Source of the DNA: Saprospiraceae bacterium
Lineage (GTDB): Bacteria; Bacteroidota; Bacteroidia; Chitinophagales; Saprospiraceae
Assembly: GCA_020631355.1 (NCBI GenBank)
Contig: JAHDHL010000011.1
Coordinates: forward strand, 1-64,000
Direction: 5' to 3'
Length of the DNA stretch: 64,000 nt
Made by a program: the position numbers and the translations under genes. Numbering within the stretch: the stretch's first letter is position 1; each line of letters begins with the position of its first letter. Shown here one piece after another: positions 16,875 through 25,811 of this stretch. The notes beneath the pieces are model-generated. The model had not been told where the DNA came from. It searched no databases and saw only the letters and a program-made list of their open reading frames with translations.

Positions 16875-18452
16875 ATGAAAAGAATCATCGTTGTCATCAG
16901 TATGATTATTCTGGCTACAAGTTCTTGTGATAAGGGCTTTGAGGAATTGAATCAGAATCCATTGGCTCCCACTGAGGTCAGCTATGGCGCCATCTTTAAC
17001 GAAATGGCCAATTCGTTACGACTGGGATGGAATAGACAATTATTCATCCATAATGAAATCTTGTATGATGTAACCGAACAAGGGGTAGTTACGGCACAGA
17101 CCTTTGGTAATATAGATGCAGGAACACAGGATGTTTGGGGCAATTATTATACTGCACTTAGGAATGCAAGGCAGTTGGATTTGAATTTGGATGCCTTGGC
17201 GGGGAGTGATTTGGAAACAACGGATATCGTCAAGGCACAATCCAAGATCCTAATGGCATACAAGACATTCCAAATGTTGGATTTATTTGGGGATATTCCT
17301 TATTCTGAGGCTGGCCAGGCTTATACTACGGGAGAGGTAAGACCGGCATATGACGATGATCGTGGAATTTATCTGGGCTTGCTGGATGATTTGCGTTCAT
17401 CAAGTGATTTCCTCATCCAAGTTGGTTCGAGTACAACGAACGGTAATCCTTATCTCAGATTGGGGAGTAGTGATGCCTTATTCAATGATAATTTGGATAG
17501 GTGGATTCGTTTCTCGAATTCCATGTTGCTGAAGTATCTGGTTCGGATATATCATAAGGAACCACAATTGGTGAATGAGGGAGTAGCCAATCTGATTAAT
17601 GGAGGTTATACTTTCCTTACGGTAGGTCAGGATGTGGTGATGTCCCCTAGGGCGCAAGGTTGGTCCAATCTCGGGGTCAATTGGTCATTCAGGGAGCACA
17701 ATCGACTCAGGATGGGAACAACGATGTGGAATTACCTTACCGAAAATGATACACCCATTGACCCTCGATTGGGTATTTTCTTCGAAACGAATAATGATGA
17801 GGAATGGGTACCTTTTCCGCAGGTAGCCCCTCCGGGTACACAACAATCGGGTGGTGCACCTTATAATAAGGATGTCCGTGATAATGTGTATTCCAATAAG
17901 GGAGCCAATAATATCTATTCTCCCTTTAATTTTTATCTGGTTCGTGATGAACAGGATATTCCCGAAATACTCATGACTTCCGCTGAGGTAAAATTCATAT
18001 TTGCAGAGGTATTCCTAAAGGGTATCGGTGTATCTGCTGACCCTTTCATTGCATCTTTCAGGCAACAGGAAGGAATGTTGGCTTCCATGGAATTTTGGCA
18101 GAATTTGGTGCTGAATTCCGCCATTTGGGATAACCAACCCACGATTCTGACCACAGGCGAATTATTCCAAGTAACAGAACATCCCAGATTTAAATTGGAT
18201 GTCAATGCAAATGTTACCGATAATATGGCCAAGATTTATGCCCAACGTTGGGTGGATTATTTCAGACAGCCTTGGGAGGCATTTGCTTTGATAAGGCAAA
18301 CGGATTTATTGCCTAGGGAAAAACCTGCGAATACGTTCTATCGTTTCCAATATCCCTCATCCGAACAGACCTATAATTTTGACAATTGGTCTACTCAATC
18401 CGGTATGATGGGAGGCGATATGACCGATGTGAAAATCTGGTGGATGGAGTAG
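16875..18452 (+). CDS. SusD/RagB-type nutrient-binding lipoprotein
   Basis: The 525-residue protein starts at the ATG at 16875, 11 bp after the SusC stop; the longer open frame upstream lies inside SusC. The lipobox ends at Cys18 (ILATSSC), followed by DKGFEELNQNPLAPTEV, typical of the SusD N-terminus. TPR-like helices follow, with AQSKILMAYKTFQMLDLFGDIPYSEA, and the C-terminus contains RWVDYFRQPWEAFALIRQTD. SusD proteins cap the SusC barrel at the cell surface and bind the ligand. It is co-transcribed with SusC. The convergent gene at 18459 ends only 6 bp away. Confidence 0.93.
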   Translation: MKRIIVVISMIILATSSCDKGFEELNQNPLAPTEVSYGAIFNEMANSLRLGWNRQLFIHNEILYDVTEQGVVTAQTFGNIDAGTQDVWGNYYTALRNARQLDLNLDALAGSDLETTDIVKAQSKILMAYKTFQMLDLFGDIPYSEAGQAYTTGEVRPAYDDDRGIYLGLLDDLRSSSDFLIQVGSSTTNGNPYLRLGSSDALFNDNLDRWIRFSNSMLLKYLVRIYHKEPQLVNEGVANLINGGYTFLTVGQDVVMSPRAQGWSNLGVNWSFREHNRLRMGTTMWNYLTENDTPIDPRLGIFFETNNDEEWVPFPQVAPPGTQQSGGAPYNKDVRDNVYSNKGANNIYSPFNFYLVRDEQDIPEILMTSAEVKFIFAEVFLKGIGVSADPFIASFRQQEGMLASMEFWQNLVLNSAIWDNQPTILTTGELFQVTEHPRFKLDVNANVTDNMAKIYAQRWVDYFRQPWEAFALIRQTDLLPREKPANTFYRFQYPSSEQTYNFDNWSTQSGMMGGDMTDVKIWWME

Positions 18453-18458
18453 GGGGGA

Positions 18459-20279
18459 TTATCTTTTTTCAAAGTATTGTTCCTGACTTTTTCGGGTCCA
18501 TTCTAGTAAATCTACCTTTACTCCTGTTTGGAATATTAAGCCGATTGGTCTGATATTCATTTTTACTTCCAATAACTCAAGATTAATGGCAAAATACTTA
18601 TTGCTTAATCTGAAGCCAGCGGTTTGTAGTCCGATTTGGTGAATGTCATTCGTAACCTTACTAGGGATATAATTATAATTGACATCAATGAAATAACTAA
18701 GATCATTGAAGAATTTTTTCCTTTTCTGTCGAATACCATTACTAACGCGTAGTGATAATTCACCACCTATATTATCAAGAGTATTCTTTGTTCGTTCATC
18801 AAGGAATATTAACATACCCGCACCAAGGGAAAGGTAATTATTATGTCCCTTATCATAGAATAGGGGGGTATGTACATCCACTTCAAATGGAAACAAGGGA
18901 TAAATATTATTATCATTATTTCCTTTTATTATTAAAGGCATCTGAATTGTGAATCCTGCATTAAATTCAGAAACAATCATTACTTCAGGCCTTTTGAAAT
19001 AATAGATAATCGTATCTGTGGTTTGTTCTTTATAGGAGCCGCTGAAATAATAATGGCGGGATACATTACAAGGAAAGGTGCCGTTGATATCCAGGGTATA
19101 AGTTTGGTCCTTGTATTCTTTCAGTTTGATTTTCAATGAATCCTTACGTTTCATCGAATTGAAAAAGGGTCTGTTTTCCCTGTAGGGTAATGCATTTATT
19201 TTCCAATCCTCACCGGGATAATTGGCTAGTGACAATTGGATTTGATCCTTGATTTTCCTACCGAATTTTTTAGGTTTGAACAAGCGCTGAAACCCTGAAA
19301 TGTATGTGTATTCTGAATAGGACTGTTTATTCAGGAGTAGTTTTGGGGGCTTGAGAATATCCAATGTAATGAGTACGGGGGCGGAATATTCAATTCCATC
19401 GTAGGCAACTACTTCTATTAGATGAATACCGGATACCTTTGGGAAAATTCGTTGTATAATACCCGAATCATCTAATTCCAAATCCTTGGTTCTTTCAGGA
19501 TTTAGGCCACCATTTTCGTTTTTTTGTTTCCAGAAATATTTCAGATATTTTATTTCCGTATCGAAGTCCTTACTGTAGGACAAATCGATTTCTATCTTAT
19601 CCTTAACCAGCCTAACAATAAAAGTATCTGTTGGGTCGTATATTTCACCATTGATTCTGACAACAACTTCTGGAGCAAGATTAGTCAGTTCATTGAATAA
19701 ACTCTTGGTAGCATTGGATAATTTTTTCTCACTGATTTTCTCTTTTTTAAAATCAAATGAGCAATTGATGTTTTTTAGGAGTTTCTTGGAGAGGATACTC
19801 GGTATGACAATTTCAGTTTCCAATTCATTGACCACTGCTATTTTTCCGGGGTTATTCCCATACAGATTCAATGAATAATCCGAACCTACTTGTCCATTAC
19901 CCTCAACATTGATTTCCAGGGAATATTTGGATTCAATATAATCCTTGAAAGTTTGTTTGATATAAATGGAGTCCTGTGATGAGATGACATATTTGTTCGT
20001 CCCATCCAGATTGCCTCCATCTATTTTATTGATGAATTCATTGAATTCCTTTTCGAAATCCTTGTACCATATAATGCGTTTGAAAAATAATTCAGGATAT
20101 TCAGATTGAATATCATTCAATGCCTTTTCAATAATGAACCGCTTGGTTTTGGGAACGGTCTCATCCGAATTCATATATACAATGAGTACCTCGTTCTTGT
20201 AATCCTGTCCTTGTAAGGAATGGGATATGAAAAGAATACAAACAATGATTAATTTGAAAAAGATGTTTCTGGTATGCAC
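18459..20279 (-). CDS. Secreted protein with Ig-like region and barrel-like C-terminus
   Basis: The 606-residue protein has a signal peptide (ending SLQGQ). The N-terminal 200 residues are mixed alpha/beta. A beta-sandwich-like segment at about 200-310 contains PKVSGIHLIEVVAYDGIEYSAPVLITLDI, close to an Ig/PKD-type domain. The last 170 residues alternate polar and hydrophobic residues in strands (VSEFNAGFTIQMPLII, YLSLGAGMLIFL, HQIGLQTAGFRLSNKYFAINLELLEV) and look like an outer-membrane barrel. The family is not recognised. Its start overlaps the upstream gene (20249-21361) by 31 bases, implying translational coupling. I infer an outer-membrane partner for that inner-membrane protein. Confidence 0.7.
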   Translation of the reverse strand: MHTRNIFFKLIIVCILFISHSLQGQDYKNEVLIVYMNSDETVPKTKRFIIEKALNDIQSEYPELFFKRIIWYKDFEKEFNEFINKIDGGNLDGTNKYVISSQDSIYIKQTFKDYIESKYSLEINVEGNGQVGSDYSLNLYGNNPGKIAVVNELETEIVIPSILSKKLLKNINCSFDFKKEKISEKKLSNATKSLFNELTNLAPEVVVRINGEIYDPTDTFIVRLVKDKIEIDLSYSKDFDTEIKYLKYFWKQKNENGGLNPERTKDLELDDSGIIQRIFPKVSGIHLIEVVAYDGIEYSAPVLITLDILKPPKLLLNKQSYSEYTYISGFQRLFKPKKFGRKIKDQIQLSLANYPGEDWKINALPYRENRPFFNSMKRKDSLKIKLKEYKDQTYTLDINGTFPCNVSRHYYFSGSYKEQTTDTIIYYFKRPEVMIVSEFNAGFTIQMPLIIKGNNDNNIYPLFPFEVDVHTPLFYDKGHNNYLSLGAGMLIFLDERTKNTLDNIGGELSLRVSNGIRQKRKKFFNDLSYFIDVNYNYIPSKVTNDIHQIGLQTAGFRLSNKYFAINLELLEVKMNIRPIGLIFQTGVKVDLLEWTRKSQEQYFEKR

Positions 20280-21361
20280 TTCTTGATTGTTTCGATGATT
20301 TCAGTTTGGTGATTCTGAATGATTTGATTTATTTTATTTTCGAGTTCACGCTCAACGTGATGTAACTCATTCCCGGGTATTTTACCTGAACTCTTGACGA
20401 TGAGTCGTGGGCTATCCGAAAAATGACATGCTTGCCCATTAATTTTGATAACTAACTTATCCGTTGGGAAATAGTAACGATGCTCATCTAATTTTTGGAT
20501 ACCACTACTTATGCCGAATTCGATATCGAAGTCGGTTTCCTTTCCAAAACTCTGCTTCAATCCTAGTTTACTCAATCCCTCAGATACAATAACGGAATTA
20601 CTGGAAAAAGTCATGGCTTTCTTTTCTTCTTTCTGGGGTGGCTTTGCTTTAGCAGTTGGTGTCCTTTTTATGGGAACATTATCAGGAGACTGGTTGACGT
20701 AGTTCCTTTTTTCATTAATAGGAATGGTTTGTTCTGATGCATCTTCGGATTGGGTTTCCCCTGGTTGGGATGGGTTAGGTATACCATTGAACTCATAATT
20801 GTTTTCCGTACTACTGTTATCATTAGTTATTTGATTCGGACGATTCTGAATAACCTCAATTATGATGATGGTAAAGATGGACATAACGGACAAAATGGAC
20901 AGAAACGGTAGATATTGCTTCCATTTCGGAATTTTTTTTGAAATATTTTCAGAAATATTTTGTTCCAGCTCCGTTTTAGGTTCCTTGGCTAGGATAATGG
21001 GTTTTTTTGTAGCGGCTTTTACAGGTAGGAAATAGGATTTTTCGTTGTCCCATTCATCGCCGTAGGCATAATAACCCAATACCTCAATCAATTGCGGCAT
21101 GGCCATCTTTTCCTCACTGATGGCACGCTTCAAGGTCTTTTCACTAAAGTAATCTTCCGTACCACCCTCATATTCCTTGGCAATGTAAGTGTCATACTTT
21201 TTCAGATGCTCCGCTATGAAGTGTTGTATCAGTGGATATAGTTTGGTGTTCAGGTTTCTCTTGGCCCTGACGTCCTCATGTTCCATATATGGGTCCTCCA
21301 GTGCTTTGGCCTTGACTTTTTCTATTAATTCTTCTCTTACCCTTATTTTTTTACTCTTCAT
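20249..21361 (-). CDS. Membrane-anchored protein with HTH-like N-terminal domain
   Basis: The 370-residue protein has a cytoplasmic part (1-149), a transmembrane helix (about 150-172), a Pro/Asn/Lys-rich periplasmic linker (about 173-245) and a periplasmic domain (about 246-360). The cytoplasmic segment FSEKTLKRAISEEKMAMPQL followed by IEVLGYYAYGDEW resembles a helical domain widespread in Bacteroidota that has a Ser-x-x-Thr-Leu-Lys-Arg start and a Leu-Gly-Tyr end. I recognise the pattern but not a function. The topology (cytoplasmic domain, stiff linker, periplasmic domain) is like envelope-spanning sensors or energy-coupling proteins. It overlaps the downstream secreted protein by 31 bases. 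Confidence 0.7.
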   Translation of the reverse strand: MKSKKIRVREELIEKVKAKALEDPYMEHEDVRAKRNLNTKLYPLIQHFIAEHLKKYDTYIAKEYEGGTEDYFSEKTLKRAISEEKMAMPQLIEVLGYYAYGDEWDNEKSYFLPVKAATKKPIILAKEPKTELEQNISENISKKIPKWKQYLPFLSILSVMSIFTIIIIEVIQNRPNQITNDNSSTENNYEFNGIPNPSQPGETQSEDASEQTIPINEKRNYVNQSPDNVPIKRTPTAKAKPPQKEEKKAMTFSSNSVIVSEGLSKLGLKQSFGKETDFDIEFGISSGIQKLDEHRYYFPTDKLVIKINGQACHFSDSPRLIVKSSGKIPGNELHHVERELENKINQIIQNHQTEIIETIKKCIPETSFSN

Positions 21362-21489
21362 TTTCTTGACATTTCGGACATGTCCAGCATGTCCTATAAG
21401 CTTCTATTTCCTTTGGAGTATCAATTGATTAATGGATGACGTGATCCTTTTCACGGAAGGCCTTCCATAACTCTTTTAATAATAAAGTT

Positions 21490-21807
21490 ATGGTTTTTTT
21501 GAAATCTTGTTCTTTGGCTTTTGCCCTTTTATTGGTACTCCGATTGTTGAATCCTAATGAAAGTATGCCATATGAGGCTACTCACGGACACATTGAAGTG
21601 ATTGGAGACATGTTGACAGTGGATTCCGAGGATGCTACCGAGGTAGTAGAGGAAGTGAACCTTTTGGGTTCGAACCGCAACTATCGCTACAATGGCTGTG
21701 ATAACAGTAAGTGTGTCTACAATGTCAGCCAAGTGGAACCATCTGTATATGAAGTACAGGTACTGACTTCCAAGGGAATTTTCGTAGCTGAAGTGATGAT
21801 TGATTAG
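21490..21807 (+). CDS. Small secreted protein, possibly T9SS-tail-like
   Basis: The 105-residue protein has an N-terminal hydrophobic signal (about 5-22). The body contains a Cys pair in NGCDNSKCVYNV. The C-terminus, VYEVQVLTSKGIFVAEVMID, resembles the last two strands of a T9SS sorting domain (Y-x-V-x-V-x-T-x-x-G then hydrophobic strand). The usual PNP motif is missing, so I do not claim T9SS export. Divergent from the membrane gene at 21361, 128 bp away. A terminator-like hairpin follows the stop. Confidence 0.55.
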   Translation: MVFLKSCSLAFALLLVLRLLNPNESMPYEATHGHIEVIGDMLTVDSEDATEVVEEVNLLGSNRNYRYNGCDNSKCVYNVSQVEPSVYEVQVLTSKGIFVAEVMID

Positions 21808-21824
21808 TACATTAAATAATCAGA

Positions 21825-21862
21825 ATAAAAGGAGTGGCCTAATTTTTAAGGTCGCTCCTTTT
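21825..21862. terminator. Bidirectional terminator hairpin
   Basis: AAAAGGAGTGGCC and GGTCGCTCCTTTT pair with wobbles, with A/T runs on both sides. It serves the + gene ending at 21807 and overlaps the 3' end of the - gene ending at 21839. Confidence 0.65.
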
Positions 21863-23305
21863 CCTTTTGAGGAAATCAATAATGAATCCCTTGATTCGGA
21901 TCTGCTTACTCCTTATCATCTCCATGATGTCATCATAATTGTCCTCTAATTCGAATGGAATGGAATCATTGATCTTTTTGAGTACATCGACAGAATTACC
22001 CCAAATCTGATTATAGTGTTCCGCTACTTTCTGACTTCTTTGGTTCATGAGCGGAATGTTTCTGATTTCCCAATTGAATTCTTTCATCTTATTCAATTCC
22101 AAACTCACCAAGGCAAAGAGCAGCTTCAAATCCATTTTTATGAAATCATCCAACTCCTGATATATTTTTCTAGATTTGGATAAGATGCGAAAGACTTCCT
22201 CGTAATTCTTATCATAGTATTTTTCATATGCCTCACAATAGATGAACACCGGATTCTTCTTCTTTCCAACCAACTTATTGCCATAGTCCAACTTGAATTG
22301 AATCGCTTTTTTCTTTTGGTTAAGTTTGATATATGAGGTAAAAAGATTCTTATAATGTCCACTGGACAAATGATTCTGCTCCGTCAACAGGCCTTGCTGA
22401 AGCAACTGTATACATATATCAATATAAGTCACCCGATAGGATTCATTACCGATAAGTACCTGCTGCACACAATGATTAAGTAAATGTATGTAAATGGGCT
22501 CCAGATAGGTATGGGTATAAACACTCTTTTTATTATCAAAATGCAGATTCAGTTCCGTTCTCAGCCGATTAAACATTTCTGGACTGGGGTCATGCAGGAA
22601 TTCATAGGCCATATGATAAATCTTGATTTGTGGTGTATCCCTGATATTTCTAGGAATGGCATCTATGCCGGAATAATCCCAAGATTCAAGATCAGAGCTT
22701 TTCTTGAACATACCACTGGCTTTCAATGAACAAGTGAGTCTCATCAGATTCTCATGATAGAATAATTCCTGTCCTTTTCTCCACTCATTAAAATCGTGGA
22801 TGTTTTGCCGATGTTCCTTATTCCGAATATCCGAATGCCTGAGTTCTTCAAAAAACATCCTGAAAAATCCAAGCATATGATGTTCCAGATTCGGTTGTGC
22901 ATAGAGTGATTTATGATTCTTACTGAACAACGCATCGTGATTGGCCCAAAATGAATGCTCCATGAAATATTGCTGTAGTGCGAGTTTCTGGTGCATAACA
23001 GCATCGTTGGAAAGAAGACTACAGCGGGTATGTACATAACAGACTTTCAGGACTTCACTCGTGAAATGATACCATTCGTCCTTTTGTATGGTTATACCAC
23101 ATGCCACACTAAAAATATCCAATGATAATTCCGTTTTCCGTTTCAATACAATATGACTGTCAATCAATGATTGGATTAGTAACCCTGTACTATCCCTACG
23201 ATTCTCTATTACATAGCCTGAATGGTATAGTTTCTTGACCTTTTTCCAATCATTTGCTTTCCAATTTTTGATGAATTCAAAAAGCTTGGCATCGTTCCCT
23301 CCCAT
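21839..23305 (-). CDS. Helical hypothetical protein
   Basis: The 488-residue protein has no signal peptide and is predicted soluble and all-helical. The N-terminus reads KLFEFIKNWKANDWKKVKKLYHSGYVIE. Helical pairs further on (for example KNLFTSYIKLNQKKKAIQFK and EAYEKYYDKNYEEVFRILS) look like degenerate TPRs. The N-terminal layout (a tryptophan-lysine helix, then a serine- or histidine-containing turn, then a leucine-rich helix) is similar to the partial gene at 63210, so the two may be distant paralogs. The function is unknown. It ends in the shared terminator with the gene at 21490. Confidence 0.7.
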   Translation of the reverse strand: MGGNDAKLFEFIKNWKANDWKKVKKLYHSGYVIENRRDSTGLLIQSLIDSHIVLKRKTELSLDIFSVACGITIQKDEWYHFTSEVLKVCYVHTRCSLLSNDAVMHQKLALQQYFMEHSFWANHDALFSKNHKSLYAQPNLEHHMLGFFRMFFEELRHSDIRNKEHRQNIHDFNEWRKGQELFYHENLMRLTCSLKASGMFKKSSDLESWDYSGIDAIPRNIRDTPQIKIYHMAYEFLHDPSPEMFNRLRTELNLHFDNKKSVYTHTYLEPIYIHLLNHCVQQVLIGNESYRVTYIDICIQLLQQGLLTEQNHLSSGHYKNLFTSYIKLNQKKKAIQFKLDYGNKLVGKKKNPVFIYCEAYEKYYDKNYEEVFRILSKSRKIYQELDDFIKMDLKLLFALVSLELNKMKEFNWEIRNIPLMNQRSQKVAEHYNQIWGNSVDVLKKINDSIPFELEDNYDDIMEMIRSKQIRIKGFIIDFLKRKRSDLKN

Positions 23306-23547
23306 AGTAGATGTGATTTATTTGTGGAATTAGTTTTTTTTATAATACTGGTTATCAATTTATTATATATGCTTAGGTGTTGGTTTTTATGGAAAATGCT
23401 AGCCATGTATGCATCATCAAGTATCATAGGGATAATGTGTGATAAGGTGTGTGCTGCTAGATTTGGAATCGAATTGAAAGGGTAATCCTCAATTGCTCTT
23501 TCAGATGAACATAACATTTCAGAATATTTTTAACAAAGAACTAAATT

Positions 23548-24399
23548 ATGAAAAATGCTATTTTATTTTTCAGCCTCTTGCTGATTTCTTCGTGGTGTAT
23601 GGCCCAGAAGAACACCATTGCTATCACAGCCTTTGAAAAAGGTTCCTCCAACCTGGATATGCAGTATGTCAAGGCTATTGAAAACAGCGTAAAAGAGGGT
23701 TTCCAAAGAACCAACAGATTCGTCATCGTTGACCGAACGAACATGAGAAAGGTCAAGGAGGAAAAGGAACTTCAAAAAGGAGAGGAGTTCATGGATGGGT
23801 CTACTGTCGATCAGACCAGTTTCGAGGGAGCCGAACAAATCGTTACAGGTAGTATCACTAGTGTTTCCATAGAAATGAAAACGACAGAGAAGTCCTACTA
23901 CTATGTTTGTAAGATTGCATTCTCCTTACAAATCATCGAAATCTCCACAGGAAAGATCATTGCCAATGAAATGATTGTGCCTAAGCAGAGCTTTGGAGCA
24001 ACGCTTTGGAACGGTACCGGAGGTGCCACGGAGCAAGAAGCCTTTTTTATTGCATTAAAAGGTATGAATCGTACCATTGATAAGTTTGTAGGAAGACATT
24101 TCCCTATGAGTACTTCCATACTGGAAATAACAGAAGCCAAGAATGAGAAAGCCAAAAAGGTCCTCATCAATATCGGTAGTGATGCAGGAGCGAAGAAAAA
24201 CCAAATCTATTCCGTATATGAACTCACCGAGATGGAAGTGGGAGGAAAAATGATTGAGCGCAAGCGTGAGATAGGAAAACTTAAGATCCTAAAGATTGAG
24301 GGAGCCGAATTGGCGATGGCCAGTGTGACCAAAGGAGGAGAGGAAGTACAAAGTCTGTTTACTTCGGGTAGCGAATTGGTTTGTCAATCCCAAAACTAA
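23548..24399 (+). CDS. CsgG/LpoB-like secreted envelope protein
   Basis: The 283-residue protein has a signal peptide ending near WCMAQ, with no lipobox cysteine at the cleavage site. Residues 22-175 read like the CsgG/HfaB/LpoB fold: IAITAFEKGSSN, KEGFQRTNRFVIVDRTNM, then a G-A-E-Q-I-V-T-G-S-I-T-S-V strand and a final STGKIIANE strand. The C-terminal 100 residues form a beta-rich domain with VLINIGSDAGAKKNQIYSVY, like domains found at the end of CsgG-like Bacteroidota proteins. CsgG proteins form outer-membrane export pores, but other members are periplasmic regulators, so its role is open. First gene of a four-gene operon. Confidence 0.78.
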   Translation: MKNAILFFSLLLISSWCMAQKNTIAITAFEKGSSNLDMQYVKAIENSVKEGFQRTNRFVIVDRTNMRKVKEEKELQKGEEFMDGSTVDQTSFEGAEQIVTGSITSVSIEMKTTEKSYYYVCKIAFSLQIIEISTGKIIANEMIVPKQSFGATLWNGTGGATEQEAFFIALKGMNRTIDKFVGRHFPMSTSILEITEAKNEKAKKVLINIGSDAGAKKNQIYSVYELTEMEVGGKMIERKREIGKLKILKIEGAELAMASVTKGGEEVQSLFTSGSELVCQSQN

Positions 24400-24403
24400 G
24401 GTC

Positions 24404-24877
24404 ATGAAGCGATATATATGGATGAGCCTCGTTCTGGGATTACTATTCTTTTCCTGCAATAGGAAATCCCAGCAGGTCAGGATTCCGACTACGGCCCAGG
24501 TCAACCTTGTAGAGGAGGTGCGGTACAAAACCTTGGATGTCCGTAGTGTAGGGTATGGCAAATCTTCCAACGATGCCATTAGGAATGCTGAGATTAATTC
24601 ATTTGATATCCTCTTGTTCAGAGGTATCCCACAGTCGGCCTATGAAAGGCCGATGGTGGGAACCTTGGAAAAAGATATCAAATCTGACAACTCGGGCTAT
24701 TTCGGTCCATTCTACAAAAACAGATACAAGTCATTCATGACACATTCCTATGATGCTGTTCCGGTACAGAAGCAGAAAGGCGGTTACTATGTGGCAGTCA
24801 GGAATGTAGGCATCAATGTACTATCCCTCAAATCAGATTTGGAAGCCAATAAGGTCATCAGGAAATTCGGTTTGTAG
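24404..24877 (+). CDS. LPP20-like lipoprotein
   Basis: The 157-residue lipoprotein has its lipobox at Cys18 (GLLFFSC). The body contains DVRSVGYGKSSNDAIRNAEINSFDILLF, matching the pattern of LPP20-type lipoproteins, where a G-x-G-x-x-x-x-x-x-A-x-x-x-A helix follows a strand. It lies 4 bp after the CsgG-like gene. CsgG-like and LPP20-like proteins are often adjacent in envelope gene sets, which supports both calls. Molecular function is unknown. Confidence 0.7.
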   Translation: MKRYIWMSLVLGLLFFSCNRKSQQVRIPTTAQVNLVEEVRYKTLDVRSVGYGKSSNDAIRNAEINSFDILLFRGIPQSAYERPMVGTLEKDIKSDNSGYFGPFYKNRYKSFMTHSYDAVPVQKQKGGYYVAVRNVGINVLSLKSDLEANKVIRKFGL

Positions 24878-24918
24878 GAAATCAATTGCACATCATTAAT
24901 CAGTATAAAAATCAAGCG

Positions 24919-25803
24919 ATGAAAAGAATATTAAGCGTGGCTCTTGCAGTCATATGGTGTTGTGGCATAGGTTGGTCACAAGAAAAAGCAGAAGTCAATA
25001 CCGTTCAACCTACCATTATGGTCATTCCCTATGTAAAGGAAGGGCAGGATATCAGAACCATCATAGAGAGTGATTTCAATATGAGGGTAGCCATCACGAA
25101 AGTCAAGGAAGCCTTTGATAGTAGAGGGTTTACGACGTATGATTTCACAACGAAACTTAAAATGGCCTTACGGGACGATGCCCTGGAAATAGACCAGAAA
25201 ACCGATTTGAAGAAGATGGTCATCAATTTATCTGGAGCGGATATTTACGTTGAGGTGGATACGGATGTACCCCATTCCACTTCAGGTAAGCTCGTTAGGT
25301 TGAATCTAACTGCGAATGATGCATTCACAGGGCAGGCCCTATCGAATGTCATTGGTGAATCAGGGAGGTTTTACACGGACGATATTGGTAAGTTAACTGA
25401 AAAAGCGGTTGAGGATTGCATAGAGAAATTCCTCAATACAATGAATGAGAAATTTGGTGATATCGTAGAAAATGGCCGTTCTATCAGGTTGAAAATAGGT
25501 TTTGATGAGAATTCCGAATATGATATGGATTCCGAAATCGGAAGTGATGGTGATTTGGTTGCGGATCTTCTAGAGGATTGGATAGAGGAGAATTCCTATA
25601 AGAACTATTATCACATGCAAGGAATCAGCTCGAGCACGATGATAGTGGATGATTTTAGGATTCCTATCAAGGATGAGAATGGAAGGAATTTCAAGGCGAG
25701 AAAAATAAGTCGGAAACTCAGGAAATACATTACGGATGTATTGAACATGGAAGTTAAACCCGGAGTCAGGAGCGAGGGGGAAATTAAATTCATCATTCAA
25801 TAA
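24919..25803 (+). CDS. DUF6175-like secreted protein
   Basis: The 294-residue protein starts at the ATG at 24919; an upstream frame from 24886 would add 11 residues before the signal peptide (ending GIGWSQ). The N-terminal part, QPTIMVIPYVKEGQDIRTII followed by REAFDSRGFTTYDF-like sequence, resembles the CsgG fold strand order and the DUF6175 family, as I remember it. The C-terminal 110 residues contain an acidic domain with SEIGSDGDLVADLLEDWIEEN. Third gene of the operon, 41 bp after the lipoprotein gene. The name is from memory and should be checked. Confidence 0.6.
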   Translation: MKRILSVALAVIWCCGIGWSQEKAEVNTVQPTIMVIPYVKEGQDIRTIIESDFNMRVAITKVKEAFDSRGFTTYDFTTKLKMALRDDALEIDQKTDLKKMVINLSGADIYVEVDTDVPHSTSGKLVRLNLTANDAFTGQALSNVIGESGRFYTDDIGKLTEKAVEDCIEKFLNTMNEKFGDIVENGRSIRLKIGFDENSEYDMDSEIGSDGDLVADLLEDWIEENSYKNYYHMQGISSSTMIVDDFRIPIKDENGRNFKARKISRKLRKYITDVLNMEVKPGVRSEGEIKFIIQ

Positions 25804-25811
25804 TTGCAACT

